DNA of 64,000 bases. It comes from Aestuariibaculum lutulentum. GTDB taxonomy: Bacteria; Bacteroidota; Bacteroidia; Flavobacteriales; Flavobacteriaceae. The first letter of the stretch is position 1, and every line of letters begins with the position of its first letter. Location: contig NZ_CP136709.1 of NCBI RefSeq assembly GCF_032926325.1, forward strand, positions 1,277,501-1,341,500. Direction: 5' to 3'. Positions 43,448-50,665 of the stretch are shown piece after piece. Below the pieces are notes generated by a model. The model ran no database searches. It worked only from the letters and a program-made list of their open reading frames with translations, and was not told the origin of the DNA. Both the position numbers and the translations under genes were made by a program.

Positions 43448-44691
43448 TAAGCTTCTACTTTATTTTCTACGATTTTGTATAATTTATCTGAAGGACGTAT
43501 TCTGAATCCTAACGGAATGGTAACCAAATCGCCTTTTGAAGCTTTATCAAGTTGCTCGTCGTTTACCAGCATTTGTGCCACCTCAACTTCTTTAGCTCCT
43601 GTAGTTGGCCCCGTTACTAAAATAGTATCACCTACCGATAAATCGAAGGCTTCAATTTTAAACTCTCCAATCTGTGCTTTTGGAAAATAGTGTTGTCCTT
43701 TACCAATATACACTTTCTTCTGAGTAGCATGCGACCCAGATCCGACACTCCATTCTCCTAATTTCTGTCCTAAGTAATAGCCATTCCAGAATCCGCGGTT
43801 GTAAACCTTTTCTAAGTCTTGCATCCAAGACACTACTTTCTCCTTTTCGAAGGTGTTATTTTCTAAGCTATCAATAGCTTCGCGGTAGCATTTAATAACA
43901 TTTGCTACATACTCCGGTGCGCGTCCACGACCTTCAATCTTCAATACTTTTATTCCTGCATCGGCCACCTGATCTAAAATATCGATGGTACATAAATCTT
44001 TTGGAGACATCATGTATTCGTTATCCAGTTCTATTTCGAAACCAGATTCCTGATCAATAACCGTATATTTTTTTCTGCAGTTTTGTTTGCAAGCACCACG
44101 ATTTGCTGAAGAATTATGTGAGTGTAAACTTAAATAACACTTTCCTGAAACCGCCATACAAAGCGCTCCGTGACCAAATATTTCAATTTCAACCAAATTT
44201 CCCGAAGGGCCTTTAACCTGCTCCTTTTCAATTTGCTCCGTAATTTTTTTCACCTGGCGTAAACTCAGCTCACGACTCAATACCATAGTATCGGCAAACA
44301 TAGCGTAAAACTTTACGGTTTCTATATTGGTGATATTAATTTGCGTAGAAATATGTACTTCCATCCCAATCTCACGAGCCGCCATAATGACCGCCTGATC
44401 CATAGCAATTACCGCTGTGATATTAGCATCTTTAGCCTTTTGAATAAGCGTTTTTACAATCGATAAATCGTGATCGTAAATAATGGTATTTAAGGTTAAA
44501 TAGGTTCTAACATTTTTTGCCTGACAACGCTCGGCAATCTCAGACAGATCATCTAAAGTAAAATTTATAGAGGCTCTGGCACGCATATTAAGCTGCTCTA
44601 CACCAAAATAAACAGAATCTGCACCATTATCCAGAGCTGCTTGCAGTGATTCAAAATTCCCTGCAGGCGCCATTAATTCAATCTTTTGCAT
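43447..44691 (-). CDS. trhP: U32-family protein, TrhP-like (tRNA U34 hydroxylation)
   Basis: A 414-residue U32 'peptidase' family protein. Signatures: MAPAGNFESLQAALDNGADSVYFG, FGHGALCMAVSGKCYLS, RGACKQNCRKKY (cluster cysteines) and KIEGRGRAPEYVANVIKCYR. Length and motifs fit TrhP (YegQ / YrrO) rather than RlhA or UbiU/V. In E. coli and Bacillus TrhP makes 5-hydroxyuridine at tRNA position 34 from prephenate. The neighbour upstream (6 nt) is TrhO, which does the same with O2. This context strongly supports the call. Confidence 0.86.
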   Translation of the reverse strand: MQKIELMAPAGNFESLQAALDNGADSVYFGVEQLNMRARASINFTLDDLSEIAERCQAKNVRTYLTLNTIIYDHDLSIVKTLIQKAKDANITAVIAMDQAVIMAAREIGMEVHISTQINITNIETVKFYAMFADTMVLSRELSLRQVKKITEQIEKEQVKGPSGNLVEIEIFGHGALCMAVSGKCYLSLHSHNSSANRGACKQNCRKKYTVIDQESGFEIELDNEYMMSPKDLCTIDILDQVADAGIKVLKIEGRGRAPEYVANVIKCYREAIDSLENNTFEKEKVVSWMQDLEKVYNRGFWNGYYLGQKLGEWSVGSGSHATQKKVYIGKGQHYFPKAQIGEFKIEAFDLSVGDTILVTGPTTGAKEVEVAQMLVNDEQLDKASKGDLVTIPLGFRIRPSDKLYKIVENKVEA

Positions 44692-44697
44692 AACTAA

Positions 44698-45771
44698 TTA
44701 GGCTTCTTCTTGTTTAAAATGCTCGAAAATGTTTCTTAAATCCTTTTTATAAGGCAAGTGTTCGGCACGACCTTTTTTAAAAATATCGTTACTGTTTCCT
44801 TGTCCTTTACGCATGGCCTTTTGCTCTTCATAAGGCAAACGGTTAATCTCCATACAAGTTGTAGAACAACAGTTTTCCATTTCTTCCTGACATTTCGGAC
44901 ACTGGATAAACAGCAAATGGCAAGCATCGTTAGCACAGTTGGTATGGACATCGAACGGCTCACCACATTGGTGACACTGTGCAATAACATCGTCACTAAT
45001 TCGCTCGGCACGACGTTCGTCGAACACGAAATTCTGTCCTAAAAACTTATTTTCTAAGTTTTGTTCTTTTACCTGACGGGTGTATTCAATAATACCGCCT
45101 TCAAGTTGGTAAACATTTTTAAACCCTTTATGTTTGAAGTATGCACTGGCTTTTTCACAACGAATACCTCCCGTACAATACATAACCAGATTTTTATCTT
45201 CTTTATGTTCTTTTAAATCGTCTTCAATAATATCTAACGATTCTCTAAACGTATCAACATCTGGTGTTACGGCATTTTTAAAATGACCAATCTCACTCTC
45301 GTAATGGTTACGCATATCGACCAATACAGTATTTTCGTCTTCAATAAATCTATTGAAATCTTCCGCTTTTAAGTGAACTCCAATGTTCGTTACATCGAAA
45401 GTGTCGTCGTTTAATCCGTCGGCCACAATTTTCTCACGTACTTTAACTTTCAGTTTCAGGAACGATTTGTTGTCTTGTTCTACAGCCACATTTAAACGGA
45501 TGTCTTTTAAGAAATCAATCGTATCTAAATGAGTTTTGAACTCATTGAAACGATCGGCTGGAAGTGATAATTGGCCGTTAATCCCTTCATGAGCGACATA
45601 AATTCTACCTAAGACTTCTAATTTGTCCCAGACAATAAATAATTGATTTCTAAATTCCTGAGGATTTTGAATTTTTGCGTATTGGTAAAAAGAAAGCGTT
45701 AATCGATTTTTCCCTGCCTGATCGATTAATTCTGCTCTCTCTTTAGCACTTAATTTATTGTACAGTTGCAT
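44698..45771 (-). CDS. trhO: tRNA uridine-34 hydroxylase TrhO (rhodanese family, YceA-like)
   Basis: A 357-residue protein: N-terminal acylphosphatase-like domain, a rhodanese domain with the catalytic loop MYCTGGIRCEKASAYFK, and a C-terminal Cys-rich region (CHQCGEPF, NCANDACHL, CPKCQEE, NCCSTTCME) likely to bind zinc. TrhO hydroxylates U34 of several tRNAs with O2. First gene of a trhO-trhP-ferredoxin run with its own promoter at 45815-45845. Confidence 0.9.
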   Translation of the reverse strand: MQLYNKLSAKERAELIDQAGKNRLTLSFYQYAKIQNPQEFRNQLFIVWDKLEVLGRIYVAHEGINGQLSLPADRFNEFKTHLDTIDFLKDIRLNVAVEQDNKSFLKLKVKVREKIVADGLNDDTFDVTNIGVHLKAEDFNRFIEDENTVLVDMRNHYESEIGHFKNAVTPDVDTFRESLDIIEDDLKEHKEDKNLVMYCTGGIRCEKASAYFKHKGFKNVYQLEGGIIEYTRQVKEQNLENKFLGQNFVFDERRAERISDDVIAQCHQCGEPFDVHTNCANDACHLLFIQCPKCQEEMENCCSTTCMEINRLPYEEQKAMRKGQGNSNDIFKKGRAEHLPYKKDLRNIFEHFKQEEA

Positions 45772-45814
45772 GCTATACTAATGTTTTAAGGTTAAAGATT
45801 ATATTTTAATGCGG

Positions 45815-45845
45815 CAAAGGTAAACAATTTAAACACAACACCAAA
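45815..45845 (-). promoter_or_regulatory. Housekeeping promoter of trhO
   Basis: On the minus strand: TTTG (-33, 45842-45845), then 19 bp, then TACCTTTG (-7, 45815-45822). The ATG is at 45771, giving a leader of about 40 nt. Confidence 0.65.
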
Positions 45846-45852
45846 GCACATA

Positions 45853-45957
45853 AAAAAAGCGCTCATGGTATAGATGAAGCGCTTTTCAAATCATTTCGAG
45901 TTAGTCTACTTAAAATGTTTCACTGGTAAATTTCATAGCAATAATTTCCCTAGTTTA
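45853..45957 (-). ncRNA. Candidate ECF-sigma-dependent small RNA
   Basis: A minus-strand unit bounded by ECF-type promoter copy C (45963-45990) and a terminator (45855-45886). The predicted transcript is about 100 nt; the 5' end is estimated, not mapped. The only ATG-initiated frame I see is eight codons (MKFTSETF), so it is more likely non-coding. It lies between the divergent trhO and recA genes, on the trhO strand, and ends just before the trhO promoter. Its targets are unknown. The layout recalls sigma-E-dependent sRNAs of enterobacteria, by analogy only. Confidence 0.55.
45855..45886 (-). terminator. Terminator of the candidate small RNA
   Basis: On the minus strand AAAAGCGCTTCAT pairs with ATGAGCGCTTTT (one bulge) and is followed by a run of seven T. 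It points away from recA and lies upstream of trhO, so it cannot serve either gene. Confidence 0.75.
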
Positions 45958-45962
45958 CTACT

Positions 45963-45990
45963 AGATGCAAAATGTTCAAAAAGGTTGCGT
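45963..45990 (-). promoter_or_regulatory. ECF-type promoter, copy C (minus strand)
   Basis: Reading the minus strand: ACGCAACC (45990-45983), 15 nt, CATCT (45967-45963). Same boxes and same spacing as copies at 7599 and 47148. No ORF of note follows before the terminator. Confidence 0.7.
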
Positions 45991-46059
45991 CATAAAATTG
46001 TATGATGATAAAAGTTATAGTATTTTAGCGTACAATTTCAGATAAAAATAGATTACGAA

Positions 46060-47073
46060 ATGAGCAACGAAAAAGAAGCGAAATTAAAAGCGCTAAAACT
46101 TACATTAGACAAATTAGATAAGGCCTACGGAAAAGGTACTGTAATGAAAATGAGCGACCAAGCAGTTGTAGATGTTGATGCTATCCCGTCGGGTTCATTA
46201 GGCTTAGATATTGCTTTAGGTGTTGGTGGATATCCTCGCGGACGAATCATTGAAATTTACGGACCAGAATCTTCGGGTAAAACAACCCTTACATTACATG
46301 CCATTGCAGAAGCTCAAAAAGCAGGTGGAATTGCGGCTTTTATTGATGCCGAGCATGCCTTCGATAGATTTTATGCTGAAAAATTAGGTGTCGATTTAGA
46401 AAACTTAATCATCTCTCAACCAGATAACGGTGAGCAGGCTCTGGAAATCGCCGATAACTTAATCCGCTCAGGTGCTATTGATATTGTTGTAATAGATTCG
46501 GTTGCGGCATTAACGCCTAAGAGTGAGATTGAAGGTGAAATGGGTGATTCTAAAATGGGATTACACGCCCGTTTAATGTCTCAGGCATTAAGAAAGCTTA
46601 CTGCATCTATCAGCAAAACAAACTGTACAGTTATTTTCATTAACCAGTTACGTGAAAAAATTGGTGTTATGTTTGGTAACCCGGAAACCACTACTGGTGG
46701 TAACGCTTTAAAATTCTACGCATCGGTTCGTTTAGATATTCGTCGTTCAACTCAAATTAAAGAAACCGACGGAAGTGTTGCCGGTAACAAAACCCGTGTT
46801 AAGGTGGTTAAAAATAAAGTAGCACCTCCATTTAAAACTGCTGAATTCGACATCATGTACGGAGAAGGTGTAAGTAAAGTAGGTGAGATTTTAGATATCG
46901 CAGTAGAAAACGAAATCATTAAGAAAAGTGGTTCTTGGTTTAGCTACGAAGACACGAAACTTGGTCAAGGTCGCGATGCCGTAAAATCGCTGATAAAAGA
47001 CAACCCTGAACTTATGGAAGAGCTAGAGGTTAAAGTGAGAGCTGTAGCCAAAGCCGCTTCAGAAGGTGAATAA
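46060..47073 (+). CDS. recA: Recombinase RecA
   Basis: A 337-residue recombinase. Walker A GPESSGKTT near residue 70, the Walker B region IDIVVIDSVAAL, DNA-binding loop segment GEMGDSKMGLHARLMSQALRKL and INQLREKIGVMFGNPETTTGG are all canonical. I see no LexA-box-like palindrome upstream. Closed by a terminator, after which the ECF-type promoter for the next operon starts within 10 nt. Confidence 0.98.
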   Translation: MSNEKEAKLKALKLTLDKLDKAYGKGTVMKMSDQAVVDVDAIPSGSLGLDIALGVGGYPRGRIIEIYGPESSGKTTLTLHAIAEAQKAGGIAAFIDAEHAFDRFYAEKLGVDLENLIISQPDNGEQALEIADNLIRSGAIDIVVIDSVAALTPKSEIEGEMGDSKMGLHARLMSQALRKLTASISKTNCTVIFINQLREKIGVMFGNPETTTGGNALKFYASVRLDIRRSTQIKETDGSVAGNKTRVKVVKNKVAPPFKTAEFDIMYGEGVSKVGEILDIAVENEIIKKSGSWFSYEDTKLGQGRDAVKSLIKDNPELMEELEVKVRAVAKAASEGE

Positions 47074-47112
47074 AAAATAACGTTTGATTTCAAATTAAAC
47101 TTTAAAGCATTT

Positions 47113-47139
47113 AAATCCCGATTAATTCGGGATTTTTTT
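47113..47139 (+). terminator. Terminator of recA
   Basis: The stem AAATCCCGA/TCGGGATTT with T7 downstream, 39 nt after the recA stop. Confidence 0.85.
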
Positions 47140-47147
47140 ATTTCCAT

Positions 47148-47175
47148 ACGCAACCTTTTAAACAGGATTGCATCT
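47148..47175 (+). promoter_or_regulatory. ECF-type promoter, copy B, driving the lipoprotein / ECF sigma / anti-sigma operon
   Basis: ACGCAACC (47148-47155), 15 nt, CATCT (47171-47175), 40 nt before the lipoprotein start. Placed in front of the sigma gene's own operon, it implies positive autoregulation. Confidence 0.75.
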
Positions 47176-47215
47176 TAGTAACAAAAAGCATAAAAGAAAA
47201 GTTATTTAATTTATT

Positions 47216-47626
47216 ATGAAAAAGTTACTATTATTTAGTTTAAGTTTATTACTCTTTGTTTCATGTAACACAGACGATGACTACGACAACTACTACTTTG
47301 AGATTTTACCTGTAAAAAGCGTAGACATTCCGGAGGAGTTTGTTATGGGAGAAACCTACCCTATTACGGTTACTTACGAAAAGCCTTCGTCTTGTTATGT
47401 TTACAGAAACTTATACTACGCTAAAGAAAACAACCAGAGAACAGTTGCACCTATCATGACGGTTTACGACAATAATAATTGTCAACCTTTGGTAGAATTT
47501 GAAGAAGATGTTACCTTTAACTTTATCGTGACAAGCAATGGTTCTTATGTGTTTAAATTTTGGCAGGGGGAAGATGATAATGGTGAAGACATATATTTAA
47601 CCTTTGAAGTTCCAGTAGTAGAATAA
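47216..47626 (+). CDS. Small lipoprotein, first gene of the ECF sigma operon
   Basis: A 136-residue protein with signal peptide and lipobox (LLLFVSC, Cys near residue 17) followed by an acidic stretch NTDDDYDNYY, a pattern linked to surface export of lipoproteins in Bacteroidota. The mature part is a single beta-rich domain (YPITVTYEKPSSCYVYRNLY, then FNFIVTSNGSYVFKFWQGED) with two cysteines likely disulfide-bonded. It lies 31 nt before the sigma gene. It could be a regulon product or a sensor partner of the anti-sigma factor; not recognised as a named family. Confidence 0.75.
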   Translation: MKKLLLFSLSLLLFVSCNTDDDYDNYYFEILPVKSVDIPEEFVMGETYPITVTYEKPSSCYVYRNLYYAKENNQRTVAPIMTVYDNNNCQPLVEFEEDVTFNFIVTSNGSYVFKFWQGEDDNGEDIYLTFEVPVVE

Positions 47627-47657
47627 AACTAAGTAAGTATAAACTAATTCGGCGAAT

Positions 47658-48200
47658 TTGAGTTTAAATCAACTCATAGAACAGTGCAAGAACAATGACA
47701 TTAAAGCACAAAGCGAACTGTACACTCTCTTTTCGGGTAAACTGTTTGGTTTGTGCTTAAAATACTCGCGTAATTACACCGAAGCCGAAGATAATTTACA
47801 AGATGCTTTTTTAACCATCTTCAGAAAAATAGATCAGTACGAAAACAAAGGATCGTTTGAAGGTTGGTTAAAACGCATTACAGTAAACACCGTTTTACAG
47901 CAATATAGAAAAGAAAAAGTTTTTGAAATTGCTCATGACGATAACATTGAAGATGTAGAGGTAGAAGTTGATGAAGACCGCGTGTCTATTGACTATCTAT
48001 TACAAATTATACAGGAATTGCCAGACAGGTATAGATTGGTTTTTAACCTTTATGTTCTTGATGGTTATTCGCATAAAGATATAGCAGACATGCTGGAGAT
48101 TAACATAGGTACATCAAAATCCAATCTGGCTCGAGCCAGGCAGATTTTAAAACAAACTATAGAATTGTATCTGGCATCACAAAATTTACAATCATTATAA
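47658..48200 (+). CDS. ECF-family RNA polymerase sigma factor
   Basis: A 180-residue sigma-70 family protein with only regions 2 and 4. Region 2: NYTEAEDNLQDAFLTIFRKI and GWLKRITVNTVLQQYRKEK. Region 4: LPDRYRLVFNLYVLDGYSHK and an HTH IADMLEINIGTSKSNLARAR. The best start is TTG at 47658 (SLNQLIEQCKNND aligns with the usual N-terminus of the family); no ATG is available before region 2. The anti-sigma gene follows after 2 nt. The operon starts with an ECF-type promoter, so the protein probably recognises ACGCAACC-N15-CATCT. Confidence 0.92.
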   Translation: MSLNQLIEQCKNNDIKAQSELYTLFSGKLFGLCLKYSRNYTEAEDNLQDAFLTIFRKIDQYENKGSFEGWLKRITVNTVLQQYRKEKVFEIAHDDNIEDVEVEVDEDRVSIDYLLQIIQELPDRYRLVFNLYVLDGYSHKDIADMLEINIGTSKSNLARARQILKQTIELYLASQNLQSL

Positions 48201-48202
48201 TA

Positions 48203-49612
48203 ATGAGCGATAAAAAACATATAGACAGACTATTTCAGGAACGCTTTAAAGACTTTGAAGTGACTCCTAAAGATGCTGTATGGAGAAATATTGAATCTCA
48301 GCTTGGGCAGAAGAAAAGTAAAAGAGTCATTCCAATCTGGTGGCGCTATGCAGGTGTGGCGGCAGCATTATTACTATTACTAACCTTAGGTAATCAGTTT
48401 TTCAATGATGGCTCGACTCCTGTTGATGTCCCAATAATTGTGGATACTAATTCGACTTTAGAATCTTCAGATAATAATGAAAGTACTATCACTTCAGAAA
48501 ACAATGACTTTATAAATTCTGAAGACAATACTAAGAATCTACAATCAGAAATTCAGAATCCTGTTCAAACAAACAGTAACACTTCTGTTACATTAACTAA
48601 ATACAAAGGTTCAGAAAGTGGAGATTCAAATACCACTTCAACTTTCAATAGTATTGCTCAAAATACTTCAGAAGACAATACCAACACATTAATTAATGAC
48701 AAGTCTCTTGTAAATTCTATTGAAGCAACAGAGGATCAAATCGCCAATAACACTCAAAATATTGGCGAAACCCACATAGAAAATACTATTGCCGAAACGA
48801 AATCTCAAGAAGAACAAAAAAACAATTTAACTATTGAAGAAGCGATAGAAAACAGCAAAGCCATAACCGAAAATAAAAGTAAATTAAACCGCTGGAGTAT
48901 TGCACCAAATGTAGCACCCGTTTATTTCAATTCTTTAGGAGAAGGGTCTTCATTAGATCAACAGTTTGTAAAAAACTCCAAAACAGGAGAAGTTAATATG
49001 AGTTATGGTATTAATGCCAGTTATGCACTTAACGATAAAATAAGTATTCGCTCAGGGATTAACCGTGTTAATTTAGGCTACAATACGAATGATGTTGTCG
49101 TTTACGAATCTGCGGCTTTTAGCAGCAGTTCCAACAGTATGAAAAACATTAGTACGGGCGGCTCTAAAGCTAGCGAAAGTACTATTGCGGTAATTAGTTC
49201 AAATAATATTGCCGAAGCCAGTAAAGCTCCAGAAACTTTTAAAAGTTTCAACACCTCTTTAAACCAATCTTTTGGGTTTATTGAAGTGCCTTTAGAAATT
49301 GAATATGCCATTACCAATAAAAAACTAGGCATAAACGTTATTGGAGGATTTAGCTCACTATTTTTAAATAACAATGAAGTCTACTCTCAACCTGTTAATG
49401 GTTCAAAAACCTATATTGGCGAGGCAGTAAACATAAACAATGTAAGTTACAGTGCCAATTTCGGATTGGGACTAAATTATAAAGTCACTAAAAAATTAGA
49501 CCTGAACTTAGAACCTATGTTCAAGTACCAGATTAACACATTCGAGAATACCTCCGGAGATTTCAAACCTTATTTTATAGGAGTTTACAGTGGATTCTCG
49601 ATTAAATTTTAG
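48203..49612 (+). CDS. Trans-envelope anti-sigma / outer-membrane beta-barrel fusion (Dma-like)
   Basis: A 469-residue protein with an unusual order. Residues 1-45 are charged and cytoplasmic (HIDRLFQERFKDFEVTPKDA), in the style of short anti-sigma segments. Residues about 46-66 form one hydrophobic helix (YAGVAAALLLLLTLGNQFF). Residues about 67-230 are a Ser/Thr/Asn/Glu-rich disordered linker. Residues about 235-469 are alternating beta strands of an outer-membrane barrel ending YSGFSIKF with a terminal aromatic. One chain could thus touch cytoplasm, periplasm and outer membrane, as reported for dual membrane-spanning anti-sigma (Dma) proteins of Bacteroides. It follows the sigma gene by 2 nt. 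Confidence 0.8.
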   Translation: MSDKKHIDRLFQERFKDFEVTPKDAVWRNIESQLGQKKSKRVIPIWWRYAGVAAALLLLLTLGNQFFNDGSTPVDVPIIVDTNSTLESSDNNESTITSENNDFINSEDNTKNLQSEIQNPVQTNSNTSVTLTKYKGSESGDSNTTSTFNSIAQNTSEDNTNTLINDKSLVNSIEATEDQIANNTQNIGETHIENTIAETKSQEEQKNNLTIEEAIENSKAITENKSKLNRWSIAPNVAPVYFNSLGEGSSLDQQFVKNSKTGEVNMSYGINASYALNDKISIRSGINRVNLGYNTNDVVVYESAAFSSSSNSMKNISTGGSKASESTIAVISSNNIAEASKAPETFKSFNTSLNQSFGFIEVPLEIEYAITNKKLGINVIGGFSSLFLNNNEVYSQPVNGSKTYIGEAVNINNVSYSANFGLGLNYKVTKKLDLNLEPMFKYQINTFENTSGDFKPYFIGVYSGFSIKF

Positions 49613-49630
49613 ATTTTTTGGTTAAATCTG

Positions 49631-49663
49631 GATATTGATTTTAATGTGCCCTAAATCAATATC
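49631..49663. other. Inverted repeat after the anti-sigma gene
   Basis: GATATTGATT/AATCAATATC with a 13-nt spacer, 19 nt after the stop codon and just before the terminator. A second RNA hairpin or a protein site; function unknown. Confidence 0.4.
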
Positions 49664-49667
49664 ATAC

Positions 49668-49698
49668 AAAGGCTGCTCCGTGCCCAGAGCAGCCTTTT
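49668..49698. terminator. Terminator between the ECF sigma operon and plsC copy 2
   Basis: The stem AAAGGCTGCTC/GAGCAGCCTTT with an 8-nt loop and T4, between convergent genes. Confidence 0.75.
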
Positions 49699-49719
49699 AC
49701 ATTTTAATAATTAAACTTT

Positions 49720-50454
49720 TCACCCGAAACTTTTCAACTGATTAAGGATAATAGATCTTGATGTTTCATTAAGGCTTTTGGTATGCTCTATATTCAAATG
49801 ATTGGTTGGTAAAAAGGCGTGAATCTTAACACGCATAACACCTGGTCCTCCACTAAAAAAGGTATACGAAAAGCGCTTCTTATTATCGGCAAAGGTTATG
49901 GGCACCACCGGAATATCATGGTTAATAGCCAAACGAAAAGCACCATCTTTAAACTCATCGAGCAGAATGTCTTCATTCGGAACACCACCTTCAGGAAAAA
50001 TACAAATACTTAATCCGGATTTTAAACGACGTTGCGCTCTTAAAAATACTGCTTGTCTGCTTTTTGCCGAACTGCGATCTACCAGAATACAGGTACGCTT
50101 ATAGAAAAACCCGAATAGAGGGATATTAGCCAATTCTTTCTTACCTACAAACACAAACGGATTACTCACCGTTACCAGCATGAGCATAATATCTGCCATG
50201 GACGTATGATTCGCTATCAACATATAACTTTTGCCATATTCAGGAGTTTCTTCTCGTTCAATCTTAAAATAAAAGCCCATACCTATCAATATAAACTTCG
50301 CCCAGATTCGAGCCAGTTTAAAAAAGAATGGATACCATTTTTCCTTTAAAATTGAAACAAAAAGCAATGGAAACAACAACACAATAGGCAATGCCACAAG
50401 CACATAAAACCAAATGCGGTATAAAATCCAGAACAGATATTTAAAGACTCTCAT
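49720..50454 (-). CDS. 1-acyl-sn-glycerol-3-phosphate acyltransferase family protein, copy 2
   Basis: A 244-residue PlsC-family protein. Catalytic block IANHTSMADIML (HX4D), substrate block FPEGGVPNEDIL in place of the usual EGTRS, and an N-terminal hydrophobic region (residues about 1-50). The altered second block (EGGVP rather than EGTRS) differs from copy 1 at 8.1 kb and may reflect a different acceptor, such as an ornithine or glycine lipid. Monocistronic as far as can be seen. Confidence 0.88.
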   Translation of the reverse strand: MRVFKYLFWILYRIWFYVLVALPIVLLFPLLFVSILKEKWYPFFFKLARIWAKFILIGMGFYFKIEREETPEYGKSYMLIANHTSMADIMLMLVTVSNPFVFVGKKELANIPLFGFFYKRTCILVDRSSAKSRQAVFLRAQRRLKSGLSICIFPEGGVPNEDILLDEFKDGAFRLAINHDIPVVPITFADNKKRFSYTFFSGGPGVMRVKIHAFLPTNHLNIEHTKSLNETSRSIILNQLKSFG

Positions 50455-50638
50455 ACAAACAAAAATAGACTATTAAATTGATTCTATTTAATGCTGGTTA
50501 ATTTTTAAAAAATTGGCAACAGGTTTTCTGTTTGATTTAAAATTAGATAATATTTTCGTTTAGCTAAAAGGGCGATTCAGAATTGCTTTTTTATGTTACT
50601 AAGTATAATTACATTTGCTCTTTCGTTTAATTTAAACC

Positions 50639-50658
50639 ATTTCCGCCATAGCGGAAAT
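50639..50658. repeat. Small REP-like palindrome in front of trpS
   Basis: ATTTCCGC-CATA-GCGGAAAT, a perfect 8-bp stem, ending 7 nt before the trpS ATG. G/C-rich relative to its surroundings. It could be a dispersed repeat or a leader hairpin affecting trpS translation. Confidence 0.5.
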
Positions 50659-50665
50659 AACAATT

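Noticed and set aside
45932..45936. Eight-codon frame MKFTSETF in the candidate small RNA as a leader peptide or toxin
   Set aside because: Too short and without features to be supported as a gene; treated as chance within an ncRNA candidate.
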